Counted from the stretch's first letter, positions 16,628 to 29,570 are shown. The stretch: 64,000 nt of DNA from Myxococcota bacterium (GCA_022447545.1 JAKVBI010000010.1:444006-508005), one strand, 5' to 3'. Numbers and translations are program-made. Notes: a model not told the origin generated them from the sequence alone.

Positions 16628-17989
16628 GTGCCGACTGAATCCCAACTTCCCCTGGTCGCCATCGTGGGTCGACCCAACGTCGGGAAATCCACGCTGTTCA
16701 ATCGCTTTGCCGGCTGGCGACGTGCAGTGGTCCACGATGAACCCGGAGTCACCCGGGATCGAATCGTGGAGGAGGTGGAAGCCGCGGGACGAGCCGTTCT
16801 GATCGTCGACACGGCGGGCCTCGACCCTGCGGCCGAGGAGGGACTCCCCGCTGCCGTCCAAGCCCAAGCGACCTCGGCCCTCGCCGCAGCCGACGCCATC
16901 CTCTTTCTGGTGGATGGCGCACTGGGCCTGGTGCCCGAGGACGAAGATCTCGCGCGCCTGCTGCGCCGCGCCCACAAACCGGTCACGCTTGCGGTGAACA
17001 AGATCGACCAACCCCTTCACGCCTCGAGAGTCGCGGAATTTCACAAATTGGGCTTCGAGCGCGTCTGCGGGATCTCTGCCGAACACGGATCCGGGGCCTG
17101 GGACGCACTCGAAGAGTTGGTGGAACAATTGCCCACCAGCGGCCAAGCCAGCGCCCCGTCGACCGATGAAATCCGAATCGCCGTGGTGGGAAGGCCCAAC
17201 GTGGGCAAGAGTTCGCTGGTGAACCGATTGGTGGGCAGCGACCGTGTGGTTGTGTCCGAGACTCCGGGGACCACCCGAGATGCCATCGACATCGGCTTGG
17301 AGCGAGACGGCGACCACTTCGTGCTCGTCGATACCGCGGGCCTGAGGCGCGCGAGTCGCAGACAGGATGTGGAACGCACCAGCGCGCTCATGACGGTGCG
17401 ATCCCTCGAGCGGGCGGACGTGGCACTGTTGCTCATCGACGCCTCCCAGGGGCTAAGCGATCAAGACGCCCGGATCGCCCGCCTCGCAGCCGACCGGGGC
17501 CGGGCATTCGCGATCGTGATCAACAAACGGGACCTCTTGACAGCAGGGGAGGGCGACGCCGATCCCAGAGCCCGCCTGCGGGAGCAGATCGGCTACGGCC
17601 TGCGCTTCGCTCCGGAGGCCCCAATGTTGATGATTTCCGCGAAGACCGGCGCATCGGTCGAACGCATCTTTCCGATCGTGAGATCCTTGGCCGCCGCAGC
17701 GAATCGGGAGATTGGCACCTCCGAACTCAATCGTTGGCTCGCGGACGCGACCGACCGACACCAACCCGCCATGGCGCAACGGGGCATGCGCCGTCGTCCC
17801 CTCAAGTTCTTCTATGCGACTCAGGTCGACGTCCAGCCCCCGACCTTCGCCCTGTTCTGCACCGAACCCGCAGCCGTCAAGACCGAATACCTCCGTTTTC
17901 TGGAAAACCGCCTGCGAGAGCGCTTTGACCTGCGGGGCACTCCGGTCCGCCTGCAGTTGAGAAAGCGCTCCAGCGACAAACGCAGTTGA
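16628..17989 (+). CDS. der: Ribosome-assembly GTPase Der (EngA)
   Basis: A 453-residue tandem GTPase needed for 50S ribosome assembly. Two G domains are visible, each with GRPNVGKS, the DTAG box and NKxD (NKID, NKRD), followed by the KH-like C-terminal domain (RRPLKFFYATQVDVQPPTF). The start is GTG 16628, with GGAGG at 16618-16622 five bases upstream; an in-frame GTG at 16604 would add eight residues but lacks such a site. A YfgM-like gene follows, as in the conserved yfgM-bamB-der neighbourhood of proteobacteria. Confidence 0.97.
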   Translation: MPTESQLPLVAIVGRPNVGKSTLFNRFAGWRRAVVHDEPGVTRDRIVEEVEAAGRAVLIVDTAGLDPAAEEGLPAAVQAQATSALAAADAILFLVDGALGLVPEDEDLARLLRRAHKPVTLAVNKIDQPLHASRVAEFHKLGFERVCGISAEHGSGAWDALEELVEQLPTSGQASAPSTDEIRIAVVGRPNVGKSSLVNRLVGSDRVVVSETPGTTRDAIDIGLERDGDHFVLVDTAGLRRASRRQDVERTSALMTVRSLERADVALLLIDASQGLSDQDARIARLAADRGRAFAIVINKRDLLTAGEGDADPRARLREQIGYGLRFAPEAPMLMISAKTGASVERIFPIVRSLAAAANREIGTSELNRWLADATDRHQPAMAQRGMRRRPLKFFYATQVDVQPPTFALFCTEPAAVKTEYLRFLENRLRERFDLRGTPVRLQLRKRSSDKRS

Positions 17990-18045
17990 TCTGGAGGTGT
18001 CCCGTCGGATGCTTCGGATACACTCGAAACCACCCCGGACCGCCA

Positions 18046-18070
18046 CCCGCCCCGAGCGCAGGGGGGCGGG
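18046..18070 (+). terminator. GC-rich hairpin between der and the YfgM-like gene
   Basis: CCCGCCCC (18046-18053) and GGGGCGGG (18063-18070) form a perfect 8-bp stem with a 9-base loop, 57 bp after the der stop. No U-tract follows, so it is either a weak or factor-assisted terminator or an RNA-processing/stability hairpin. Confidence 0.45.
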
Positions 18071-18130
18071 AGCCCGGAAAACAGCCTCCGCGAACGAATC
18101 AGCCCCCAGACAGACACGAGAGGAGTGAAC

Positions 18131-18913
18131 GTGGCCCGCAAGAAGCCTAGCCAGATCGAGCCCCTGGAGGAGTTCGAATCCATCGCGGAAAAAATGGCCC
18201 ACTGGGTGAGCCAGCACCTCGGGCTCGTCGTGGGGGCCATCGCAGCGGCTCTGATGACCACAGGGGGCGTGGCGGCCTACTCGAACTGGCAGAAGAACCA
18301 GCGCGAAGAAGCGTCCGAGGTCTATTCCGAAGTCCTGGATGATTACCTGGTCGCCATGGGCGCGGAACCCGGAAGTCTGGTCGTCCCCGAACTTGCGAAC
18401 CCCCAGGCGGCCGAGCGTGTGCGAGCGGAATTCACCGAACGATTCGAAGAGTTTGCCGAGGAACACGTGGGAACTCTGCAAGCAGGCCTCGCATGGGTAG
18501 CCGTGGGAGACCTGGCGACCCAAGCCGGAAACCCCGACGCCGCCAGCCAGGCCTGGACGGCGGGCCTCGAAAAGATTCCCGCCGAGTCACCCATCCGAGG
18601 AATCCTCCTGGGGCGGATCGCTTTGAGCCACGAAAACGAAGGTCGTTGGCTTGAAGCCGCGGAAGCCCATGCCGAAGCCGGCCAATTGACGAATTTCCCC
18701 CTTCGCCATTTTTCGATGGCTGAAGCTGCCCGCTGCTTCGACGCCGCAGGACAACCCGAACGCGGCATCGAACTGTTCCAACAGGTCGAGGTCGAGGCCC
18801 CGAATCTTCAAATCCCGGACTTCGTTCGTTCGCGGATGAAGGAACTCCAGAGTGCCTACGGGAACACAGAAAAAGCCTCAGCTTCCTCGGCGTCCGTCGA
18901 AACCGAGGGCTGA
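18131..18913 (+). CDS. YfgM-like single-pass membrane protein with TPRs
   Basis: A 260-residue protein with a short cytoplasmic N terminus, one membrane helix (HLGLVVGAIAAALMTTGGVAAY, about 30-51) and a periplasmic TPR-like region with repeated Ala/Gly helices (GDLATQAGNPDAASQAW, RCFDAAGQPERGIELFQQ). This is the layout of YfgM/TPR_21 proteins that work with the Sec translocon and periplasmic chaperones. Position after der supports the call. AGGAG six bases before GTG 18131 decides the start over GTG 18125. Confidence 0.82.
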   Translation: MARKKPSQIEPLEEFESIAEKMAHWVSQHLGLVVGAIAAALMTTGGVAAYSNWQKNQREEASEVYSEVLDDYLVAMGAEPGSLVVPELANPQAAERVRAEFTERFEEFAEEHVGTLQAGLAWVAVGDLATQAGNPDAASQAWTAGLEKIPAESPIRGILLGRIALSHENEGRWLEAAEAHAEAGQLTNFPLRHFSMAEAARCFDAAGQPERGIELFQQVEVEAPNLQIPDFVRSRMKELQSAYGNTEKASASSASVETEG

Positions 18914-18935
18914 TCCCCTCGATCTCTCCCCTCAT

Positions 18936-18995
18936 TTATCATGATAATGTTTCTTATGTAAACTAAAGTACGAACATCCCCGGGCCTCAGCTGAG
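18936..18995. promoter_or_regulatory. Palindromes in the AT-rich leader of the UDP-sugar pyrophosphorylase gene
   Basis: A perfect 12-bp palindrome TTATCATGATAA (18936-18947) lies in an AT-rich stretch, and a second perfect palindrome CTCAGCTGAG (18986-18995) lies about 40 bp downstream. Both are in the 180-bp gap before the gene at 19094. They are candidate operator/promoter elements; the GATAAT within the first could serve as a -10 box. Confidence 0.4.
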
Positions 18996-19093
18996 ACCAC
19001 AGCCTCTCAAGGCCCCCAACGTGCGTATTTCGAACGCTTTTCGCGTTGCCCTCTTTCGCAAACGCTTGAATCTGTGCTAACGCCGAACCGCCA

Positions 19094-20548
19094 ATGACAG
19101 CACCCCGAGCGACCGGAAAGACCCGCATTTCCGAGACTGAGCACTCCGAAATCGAGCCCCTCCGGCAGAGGTTCGGAGAAATCGGCCAGGGGCACGTCTT
19201 CGGGCTTTGGAATGATTTGACCAACGAGGAACGCGTGCAGCTGGCGGCCCAGGCTGGACAACTTGACCTCGATGACCTCCAACGCCGGAGGGAATCGGTG
19301 ATCAACCCTTCCCCCCCGGGATCGGACGAAACCATCGAGCCGGCTTCAGCGGTCACCCTGGAAGAACTCGGGGATCGGGAACGGAAACGCCTTGCAAATC
19401 TCGGTGAGGAGATGCTTCGGGCAGGCCGCATCGGCGTCATGGTGGTGGCGGGTGGACAGGGAACCCGATTGGGATGGGACGGACCGAAGGGGGGATTTCC
19501 CATCGGGCCCGTCACGGATCGGTGCCTATTCGAAATCCAAGCGCAGCGCCTTTTGAATCTCCGAAAACGCTACGACGTGGCCCTCCCCTGGTACGTGATG
19601 ACGAGCGCCGCCACCCATACCGCCACCGAAGCGCTCTTCACCGACCGCGAATGGTTTGGCATCCCCCCCGAAGACGTCCGTTTCTTCGAACAGGGCAGCG
19701 TTCCGAGTTTGGACCTGTCGGGGCGCTTGATGCTCGAACGACCCGGCCGCATCTTCGTCAACCCCGATGGGCATGGGGGCACACTCACCGCCCTGTTGAG
19801 AACCGGGACCCTGGATGCGATGGAGCAACGGGGTATCGATCGGATCTTCTTCTACCAGGTCGACAATCCCCTGGTGAACATCGCTGACCCGGTCTTCCTC
19901 GGACTCCACGAGACGAGTGAGGCCGAGATGTCCTGCAAAGTGATACGAAAACTCGAACCCATGGAAAAGGTCGGCATCGTCGCCCGCGTTGACGGTCGCG
20001 TGGGGATGGTCGAATACACGGAGCTCGGCGACGAAGAACGTTATGCCCGAGACCCGAACGGAGACCTGCGCTTCTGGACTGGAAACGTCGCCATCCACAT
20101 ACTCAACACAGACTTTGTGAGGCGCGTGGCTTCAGACCCCGAACGCTGGCTCCCCTACCACGCATCGATGAAGAAGATCCCCTACGTGGACTCCGACGGA
20201 AAATTCCAGGAACCCGCCGAGCCCAACGGCCACAAGTTCGAGCGCTTCGTCTTCGACGCACTTCCCGCGGCGCACCAGGTGTGCATTTTGGAAGCCGATC
20301 GCACTCGGGAATACGCGCCGGTCAAGAATGCATCCGGTGGAGAGTCCCCGGAAAGCGCCCGGAACAAACTCAGCCAGGAGTATCGCCGATGGCTGGGTGA
20401 AGCCGGGGTCGCCCTCCCCGACACCGACGCACTCATCGAAATCGATCACTCTCGGATCAACGGCGCCGATGACGCGGCTGCGCTTCAGATCCGCAGCATT
20501 GAACAAGCCCCCGACGCTATCCGAACCAGCCCCGGAGCCCGGTCATGA
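19094..20548 (+). CDS. UDPGP-family UDP-sugar (UDP-GlcNAc-type) pyrophosphorylase
   Basis: A 484-residue nucleotidyltransferase of the eukaryotic-like UTP:sugar-1-phosphate family, not the GlmU or GalU families. The nucleotide loop is [20 protein letters not shown] (about 117-136); [27 protein letters not shown] and [14 protein letters not shown] match the UDP-GlcNAc/GalNAc pyrophosphorylase (AGX/UAP1) subgroup. It makes a UDP-sugar donor that the polysaccharide genes could use, but the sugar is inferred. The last 4 bp overlap the FYDLN gene, so the two are co-translated. Confidence 0.9.
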   Translation: MTAPRATGKTRISETEHSEIEPLRQRFGEIGQGHVFGLWNDLTNEERVQLAAQAGQLDLDDLQRRRESVINPSPPGSDETIEPASAVTLEELGDRERKRLANLGEEMLRAGRIGVMVVAGGQGTRLGWDGPKGGFPIGPVTDRCLFEIQAQRLLNLRKRYDVALPWYVMTSAATHTATEALFTDREWFGIPPEDVRFFEQGSVPSLDLSGRLMLERPGRIFVNPDGHGGTLTALLRTGTLDAMEQRGIDRIFFYQVDNPLVNIADPVFLGLHETSEAEMSCKVIRKLEPMEKVGIVARVDGRVGMVEYTELGDEERYARDPNGDLRFWTGNVAIHILNTDFVRRVASDPERWLPYHASMKKIPYVDSDGKFQEPAEPNGHKFERFVFDALPAAHQVCILEADRTREYAPVKNASGGESPESARNKLSQEYRRWLGEAGVALPDTDALIEIDHSRINGADDAAALQIRSIEQAPDAIRTSPGARS

Positions 20549-21228
20549 CGCCGACACAAAAAAAAGACACCAAGAAAACCAAAGCCCGTAAGGCTCCCGC
20601 GAAGAAGGCCACCTCTTCGCGTGCAGCGACGGCAAAAACCGCCACCAAGAAAAAGCCCGCAAAAAAAGCGGCTACCAAGAAGGCTCCGGCCAAGAAAGCC
20701 AGTGCCAAGAAGACGGCCACCAAGAAAAGCGCGGCGAAGAAGACGACCACCAAGAAATCGGCAGCCAAGAAGGCCGCCAGCAAGAAATCCGCGACCCAAA
20801 AGGGGGGAAAGTCCAAGAGCGCGGGTTCAAAATCTTCGCCGAGCCCGGACGCCCAGGCGATCCGGAAGCCGGGTGCAGTTGTCTCGCCGACACAACTGGG
20901 CGAAAAACACACCTGCTTCGCGTGCGGGGCGAAGTTCTATGATCTCAACAAGGACGAGGTCATCTGCCCGAAGTGCGAAACCAATCAGGCACAAGCCCCG
21001 AGGTCTCGCCCGGCCCCCAAATCTGCCAAGCGCCGGTCCAGGCGCGGCAAGAGCCAAAGCATGCCGAACCTGTACGATGACGACGAAGAGGTCGTGATCG
21101 TCGAGTCGCCCGGAGCAGAGGTCAGTCAACTGGGCCTCGACGCGGACGCCGCGACCTCGGTGGACGAGGACGAAGACGACGACGAGATCGAAGAAGGTCC
21201 GGAGACCCGAACCTCCACGGAAGACTGA
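20545..21228 (+). CDS. Histone-H1-like/FYDLN zinc-ribbon protein with acidic tail
   Basis: A 227-residue protein in three parts. Residues 1-97 are lysine/alanine-rich with repeated AKK/TKK units like histone H1 or the HctB/AlgP tails. A zinc ribbon follows: [21 protein letters not shown], i.e. C124-x2-C127 and C141-x2-C144 with FYDLN at 131-135. Then comes a basic patch ([11 protein letters not shown]) and a long acidic tail (about 178-227). FYDLN-acid proteins normally have only the ribbon and acidic tail, so the H1-like extension is the notable addition and suggests nucleic-acid binding. Function is not known. Start ATGA overlaps the upstream stop. Confidence 0.85.
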   Translation: MTPTQKKDTKKTKARKAPAKKATSSRAATAKTATKKKPAKKAATKKAPAKKASAKKTATKKSAAKKTTTKKSAAKKAASKKSATQKGGKSKSAGSKSSPSPDAQAIRKPGAVVSPTQLGEKHTCFACGAKFYDLNKDEVICPKCETNQAQAPRSRPAPKSAKRRSRRGKSQSMPNLYDDDEEVVIVESPGAEVSQLGLDADAATSVDEDEDDDEIEEGPETRTSTED

Positions 21229-21284
21229 TCCCAGTCGTTGCAGACCGCCCCACTCGTCTGGCGTTCGGGGCTTCGGTCCTTGTC

Positions 21285-22244
21285 TCAGGTAACCGGACGG
21301 GCCAAGCAGACCTCGAGTTGCTCCAGGTCTGGAAGGCCCCCCTGGGCTCCCGGCCCCTGGCAAGACAACGCAGCTGTCACATTGGCGGCCCGCAGCGCTC
21401 GAATCCCTCCGAACCCGGATCGCAACCCCCAGGCGAAGCCCGCGCGAAAAGCATCGCCCGCTCCCGTGTCGTCCACGACCTCGTCTACCAAAAACGCAGG
21501 GCTCTCGATGTTGCGCCCCTGATTCCGAGCGATGGCTCCGCGCTCCCCGAGGGTCACCGCCGCCAACCGGGCCCCCCTGCCCTCCAATTCCGCCAACACG
21601 GCTGCGTAGGCCTCGGATCCTCCAAATTCATCGCAGAAGGAATCCGAAACGATGGGAAAATCCACGGACTCGAGCAGGGGTTCGAGATCGGCGGTGAAAC
21701 GGTCCGCATCGAGCACGACGGGCACCCCTAGACGCCGAGCTCGCCTGGCCACCCAAAGCCCAAACGCCGGATCCGTTGCATCCAAGAGAACCACTCCCAC
21801 TGCGGCCAAATCCGGAAACGCCGAATCGATGACCTTGGGGAGGAGTCGATCGTCCTGTCGCCAGTACACGGTGCGCTTTCCGGTCTGCTCCTCCACAATG
21901 ACCACAGCGCTCCGAGTCCGGACTCCGGGAACTCTTCGCACCGCCCGCGTGTCCACACCTGCCTCCAGCAACGCGTCGAGAACCACTTCCGCCTCGTCGT
22001 CGTCCCCGACACTACCCAGGTACTGGCAGGTCAGCCCCAGACGGGCACAGGCAATGGCCGCCGTCGCGACCTGTCCTCCAGGTCCCCGCTGTTCGTCGAG
22101 GATCTCGACTTTGCCCCCCGGAAGCGGCGCACACTCGACCCGAAGCGTCTGATCCACGGAGTTTTCTCCAACGGCCAGCACATCCAGGTATGGAGGGCGC
22201 GCCCACCGCCAGAGCGGCATCTCATCCTGCTGGATCTCGCTCAT
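21285..22244 (-). CDS. PfkB family sugar kinase
   Basis: A 319-residue ribokinase-fold kinase. The N-terminal family motif is GGQVATAAIACARLGL, preceded by DVLAVGENSVDQ; the catalytic/anion-hole motif DDTGAGDAFRAGFAWGL is intact near residue 270. Substrate cannot be read from sequence (ribose, fructose and adenosine are options for the family). The gene stands 18 bp downstream of the lytic transglycosylase stop on the same strand... transcription runs from that gene's direction toward this one only if they share a promoter; in fact this gene lies upstream in coordinates and is read after the transglycosylase. Confidence 0.9.
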   Translation of the reverse strand: MSEIQQDEMPLWRWARPPYLDVLAVGENSVDQTLRVECAPLPGGKVEILDEQRGPGGQVATAAIACARLGLTCQYLGSVGDDDEAEVVLDALLEAGVDTRAVRRVPGVRTRSAVVIVEEQTGKRTVYWRQDDRLLPKVIDSAFPDLAAVGVVLLDATDPAFGLWVARRARRLGVPVVLDADRFTADLEPLLESVDFPIVSDSFCDEFGGSEAYAAVLAELEGRGARLAAVTLGERGAIARNQGRNIESPAFLVDEVVDDTGAGDAFRAGFAWGLRSGFGGIRALRAANVTAALSCQGPGAQGGLPDLEQLEVCLARPVT

Positions 22245-22262
22245 CCGACGGACTCTCGGTCC

Positions 22263-24311
22263 TCAATACAAAACGCGGTAGGCGTGTACGCTTCTCAATA
22301 CGCGCTTGACGTAACCACGGGTTTGTTCGTAAGGGATCCCCTCGACCCATTCGTCGTCTTCGACCCTGTCTCCCGTCAACCACTCGCTCACTTTGTCGGG
22401 ACCGGCGTTGTAGCTGGCAATGGCGGCAGACGCGCGCCCATCGAAACGCCCCAGTAGTTCTTCCAGGTACGCTCCGCCCAGGCGAATATTCACCGAGGGT
22501 TGGAACAGATCGTCTACCGCAACCGTGCCCATGGCTTCGCGACGCGCCACCCGCTCGGCTGTCCGCGGCATCAATTGGAGCAAGCCACGAGCGCCCGAAA
22601 CCGACACCACACCCGGTCGATAACCGCTCTCTTCACGCATAATCGCGTACAGGACCTCAGGTTGGAGGCGCCCCGACTCGGTCACACCCCGAACCTCACG
22701 GGGAAAGGGGGACGGCCATGCGTGCCACCAGACGTCGATCTCCCTGGGGTCTGGCCCACGGGCCAGGTGCACCGTATAGGCGTCGACCATGAGCCTCTGG
22801 GGCCGATGGAACTCTCCGAGACTCGCGTACAAGTCCGCCAGGCCGGTTCGGTCGTCGAGGCTCCTCGCCCGGCGGAACAAGTGATTGAGTTCACGCTGAG
22901 CGTCCTCCTCCAACCCAGCCTGAAGAAGAATCCTGGCACGACGAAAGTCCCCCTCCCTCAACTGAGAACGGCTGGCCCCAAACTCCACGGTCTGACGCAT
23001 CGGCCTGTCGGTTTCGACTCTTCCTCGCGAACGCCAACCGTAATAAGTGAGTGGAAACTCCTCGGCGATGCCCGCGAAGCGCTCCTCGGCCTCTGCCTCT
23101 CTACCAAGCCGCTCGAGCGCCCTCGCATGCCAGTAGCGGGCTCGCAATCCGCTGATCGCGTCGCTTTGCCGGGAGGCAAGCCGTTCGAACGTGCTCCTGG
23201 CACCCTCGTAGCGACCGTTCACATAGGCCGACCAACCGAGACGCCAGAGGGCCGCACTGGCCTGTTCACGACTGCCCGTGAGCACGACCTTGCGATACAG
23301 GGCTTCTGCATGGGCGGAATGTCCCTCCCCTTCGAACAGCACCCCCGCCAGGAAATTCGCCCGGGCTGCCGACGTTCCCTTGGCGGTTTTTCCCACCTCC
23401 TCGAGGTCATGGGCCCCCTGGATCACATTGCCGGCCCGCGCCACGGAACGCGCGCGAGCAATGCGGATATCGTCGTCCTGGGGAAGCCCCGCGTAGGCCA
23501 CGCTGGCCTCGGAATAGCGACGCAACCGAAACAAAGTGTCCGCGCGCCTGCGCTGGGCGAGCAGTTGGTCGGCGCTCGAGAGGCCCCCTTTGGCCAGGGC
23601 CGTATCAAACGCCTCCAGTGCGGGCTCGTTGCGGTGCCGACGAAAGAAGACCTCGCCCTGCCTGCGGTACGCGGCGGGCGTGCGGTACTCTCGACCCAGC
23701 CTCTCTTCGAGGACATCCAGTCGCGCCTCGGCGATCTCGGCCCGCTCACTCAAGGGGTGCCCGATCCAAAGCCGGAGATAGGCTCGTGCGGCCTCCTCGT
23801 GCAAACCGTCCCCTTCCAGGGATTCGGCCAACGAAGCCAACAGGACCGTGTCGAGGCCGTCGTCCACGCTGAGATCGAGAGCGCGCTCCCAGGCGGACCG
23901 CGCGCCCTCCGAATCGCCCATCCCCTGGGCGGCATTCCCCAACAACGTCATCCACTCGCCCGAAAACGGCGAGTTCTCCGGGGCGGTCTGCCCCCCCAGT
24001 TTTCGCGCCTCGGCAAAGCGCCCCGCCCCCACCAGAATCTCCAGCCGTAGGCGCATTGCATGATCGGCGATGACCGGAAAGCGCTGCCCCAGCTCCTGAA
24101 GCAGTTGCAGGGCCCGATCCGACTCTCCACCATCCCGTGCATCCAACGCGCGCCGCAGGCTATGGCCGGCGGTGGGCGGATCGTCCGGATGCGTCACGCT
24201 GGTATCGGAACCCGCAAGGGGTGCGATTCCCAGCAGGGCCAGGCTCGTTACAACCCACCCCCAGCTCCGAAACCATCGGCAACTGCATTTGCCAAGGCCG
24301 CGAGAATGCAG
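22263..24311 (-). CDS. Soluble lytic murein transglycosylase (Slt-like) with apparent CTG start
   Basis: A periplasmic Slt-type enzyme: a long alpha-superhelical TPR-like region followed by a C-terminal transglycosylase domain. The catalytic Glu lies in AIMREESGYRPG (about 560); SGARGLLQLMP, NIRLGGAYL and AIASYNAGP complete the domain. It cleaves peptidoglycan glycan strands to anhydromuropeptides. The first standard start (GTG 24197) leaves no signal peptide. Upstream in frame, GGGAGGAGG followed after five bases by CTG (24311) opens a basic n-region and the hydrophobic core WGWVVTSLALLGIAPLAGS, so I place the start there (682 residues). No ATG, GTG or TTG is in frame between. The PfkB gene follows 18 bp downstream. 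Confidence 0.9.
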   Translation of the reverse strand: MHSRGLGKCSCRWFRSWGWVVTSLALLGIAPLAGSDTSVTHPDDPPTAGHSLRRALDARDGGESDRALQLLQELGQRFPVIADHAMRLRLEILVGAGRFAEARKLGGQTAPENSPFSGEWMTLLGNAAQGMGDSEGARSAWERALDLSVDDGLDTVLLASLAESLEGDGLHEEAARAYLRLWIGHPLSERAEIAEARLDVLEERLGREYRTPAAYRRQGEVFFRRHRNEPALEAFDTALAKGGLSSADQLLAQRRRADTLFRLRRYSEASVAYAGLPQDDDIRIARARSVARAGNVIQGAHDLEEVGKTAKGTSAARANFLAGVLFEGEGHSAHAEALYRKVVLTGSREQASAALWRLGWSAYVNGRYEGARSTFERLASRQSDAISGLRARYWHARALERLGREAEAEERFAGIAEEFPLTYYGWRSRGRVETDRPMRQTVEFGASRSQLREGDFRRARILLQAGLEEDAQRELNHLFRRARSLDDRTGLADLYASLGEFHRPQRLMVDAYTVHLARGPDPREIDVWWHAWPSPFPREVRGVTESGRLQPEVLYAIMREESGYRPGVVSVSGARGLLQLMPRTAERVARREAMGTVAVDDLFQPSVNIRLGGAYLEELLGRFDGRASAAIASYNAGPDKVSEWLTGDRVEDDEWVEGIPYEQTRGYVKRVLRSVHAYRVLY

Positions 24312-24463
24312 GACGACCTCCTCCCTTCAAAGAGTGTGCGGGAAGGCTTCCCTGTGTCAATGTATCGGTCGACCGGGTCGGTCGATCCAGCCCTGACACC
24401 CCTGGATCGCCCTCGCCCGTAGGATTTGTGGCTCCCCCAGGCCTCCGTTAGCGTTCACTCGAC

Positions 24464-25760
24464 TTGCACGTATCGCACCACACCTTCTCCCGAGGCCTCT
24501 GGGTTCTCCTCATCAGTCTGAGCATGCTTGCCCCGACCGGATGTGGGACCGACGAACCCCTGGCAACGTCCCTGCCCGCGGAAACCGCCGCGCCATGCGC
24601 AGAAGAGTGCGAGGAGCTCCCCATGGCCGAGACGACTCCCGCGAATTCTCCGCGCCCCCGGGCCATGTGGGTGCTCGCCGAGGGCAGCCAGCGCGTCCTC
24701 GAAAACCCGCCGCTCGTGGAAGAGATGCTCCGAGATGCAGAACGGCTTCAGGTCACAGACCTGATCGTCCAGGTCTACCGAGGCGGTCGTGCATGGTTTG
24801 ACTCGTCGCTGGCCGATGCCACCCCCTATCGGAGAGCCGCACAAATCGCAGGCCAGGACCCATTAGCCAATTTGGTCCGCAGGGCCCACGACCGGGGCAT
24901 TCGCGTACACGCGTGGGTCAACGTGCTGTCTCTGGCCAACAACCGCGATGCGCCGCTGGTCCGCGACCTGGGCCGTGATGCCGTGATGGTGGACCGGCGC
25001 GGCCGATCGATCCTCGACTACCCCTCCCTCGACGTCCCCATGCCCGATCGCAGGTACTATCGCATGGGAACTCCTGCGGTTTGGATCGATCCTGCCGCAC
25101 CAGGGGTTGCCGACCGATTGGTCGAGACGTTCTCTGAACTCATGCAGCGCTACCCAGAGCTGGATGGTCTCCATCTCGACTACATCCGCTATCCCGATGT
25201 ACTGCCCTTCTCACCGGGCTCCCGGTTCGGAGTCGGCCTCGATTTCGGGTACGGGGCCGCCAGCCGCAAACGTTTCGAAAAAGAAACCCAGCTCCGAGCG
25301 CCTCTTGGCGACAATCTAGGCAACGCCAACCGATGGGACACGTGGCGCCGCGAACAGGTTACGGCTCTCGTCGCGAGGATTCGCGAGTCGATGCTCCGCA
25401 ATCAACCCAACGCCGTCTTATCGGCAGCAGTCTGGGCTTATCCAGACCGCGCCTACCTTGCCCTCGGGCAGGATTGGCGCGGCTGGCTGGACGCCGGAAC
25501 CCTCGATCTCGCCATCCCCATGGCCTACACGCTGGACGACCACCTGCTACGCGAACAAGTTCAGGGGTTCGCCGGTCTGCCCAAAGGCGATCGCATCTGG
25601 GTCGGACTGGGCTCGTGGCTTTTCGCCAAGAACCCGCAACGAGCCCTCCGTCAGCTCGAAATCGTACGTGACCATGGCGCATCCGGAGAGGCCCTCTTCT
25701 CCTGGGATTCCATCGCCAGCGAACCCGACCTGAAGGCGGCGTTGGAACTCGGAATGGCCG

Positions 25761-25771
<11 letters not shown>
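24464..25771 (+). CDS. GHL10 (DUF187/YngK-like) family lipoprotein
   Basis: A 435-residue lipoprotein with signal core GLWVLLISLSMLAPTGCG (lipobox Cys about 27). The rest is a TIM-barrel glycosyl-hydrolase-like 10 domain: AMWVLAEGSQ, RGIRVHAWVNVLSLANN, DGLHLDYIRYP and DLAIPMAYTLDD are the usual strand motifs. It is predicted to act on a cell-envelope or external glycan. The start is taken as TTG 24464; there is no clear ribosome-binding site, but later starts would remove the signal peptide. Divergent from the lytic transglycosylase and overlapping queA by 11 bp. Confidence 0.85.
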
Positions 25772-28929
<3,158 letters not shown>

Positions 28930-29097
28930 GGCCAATTCACGCCCAAATTCGCTGCATTGCAAAGAGCCCTGCGATCCTACCGCAACTTTGGGTCAGGCCC
29001 TCGGGCGAGGCTGCCGATAGGGGCCGGAGAGTCGTGGACTCCCAACACGACGTCGGCCGGGTCCCCTTCCCTGTCGCCTGGACTTGGAGAATTCGAC

Positions 29098-29529
29098 ATG
29101 AGCAAACGAGAGATCCGCCTGGTCTGTTTGATCGCGTCGCTGGTGATGCCGTTGATAGCCTGTGTGTCGCCAATCAGTGACCCTTTGGGGCGAAAATACG
29201 CTCTCGAAGAGACCCAACGACACTACACCGAACTGATCCGCTGGGGAGAATACGACCGCGCCTCCGACTACGTGCCACCGTCTCATCGCGACGCATTCGA
29301 CGATTCGATCGCCCGCTTGAAGGGCTTTCGCGTCACCGACTACGAGGTTGGACGAATTGACATCGACGAGGATCACACGCGGGCAGACGTCACCGTCACC
29401 TACCATGGCTACGCAGAAACAACCCTGATCGAGCGGCCCGTCGTGGAGCATCAGGCCTGGAGCCGAGAGGGAATGAGCAACCACTGGTTCGTGGAACCCT
29501 CCAGGCCATCTCTCACTCAAATCCACTAA
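29098..29529 (+). CDS. Small lipoprotein of unknown function
   Basis: A 143-residue protein with signal peptide REIRLVCLIASLVMPLIACV and a lipobox Cys. The mature part (RHYTELIRWGEYDRASDYVP ... DEDHTRADVTVTYHGYAE) resembles small NTF2-like or periplasmic hypothetical proteins with an alpha+beta pattern. GGAGA seven bases before ATG 29098 decides the start; the open frame upstream has no similarity. Divergent from the ROK gene; its end faces the hairpin at 29538-29570. Confidence 0.8.
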   Translation: MSKREIRLVCLIASLVMPLIACVSPISDPLGRKYALEETQRHYTELIRWGEYDRASDYVPPSHRDAFDDSIARLKGFRVTDYEVGRIDIDEDHTRADVTVTYHGYAETTLIERPVVEHQAWSREGMSNHWFVEPSRPSLTQIH

Positions 29530-29537
29530 AACGCAGC

Positions 29538-29570
29538 TGCGGCGAGTTGCCCAGAGGACAACTCGCCGCA
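29538..29570. terminator. Perfect 12-bp stem-loop between convergent genes
   Basis: TGCGGCGAGTTG (29538-29549) and CAACTCGCCGCA (29559-29570) form a perfect 12-bp stem with a 9-base loop. It begins nine bases after the lipoprotein stop and lies 53 bp beyond the end of the opposing gene, which is the usual position of a bidirectional terminator. There is no clear U-tract on either side. Confidence 0.65.

Noticed and set aside
20557-20830. Repetitive AAG/GCC-rich DNA that looks like a tandem repeat
   Set aside because: It encodes the lysine/alanine tail of the FYDLN protein; the repetition reflects the protein composition rather than a separate repeat element or CRISPR.
22500-24050. 516-codon open frame opposite the lytic transglycosylase
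   Set aside because: No recognisable domain and no ribosome-binding site; shadow of the real gene.
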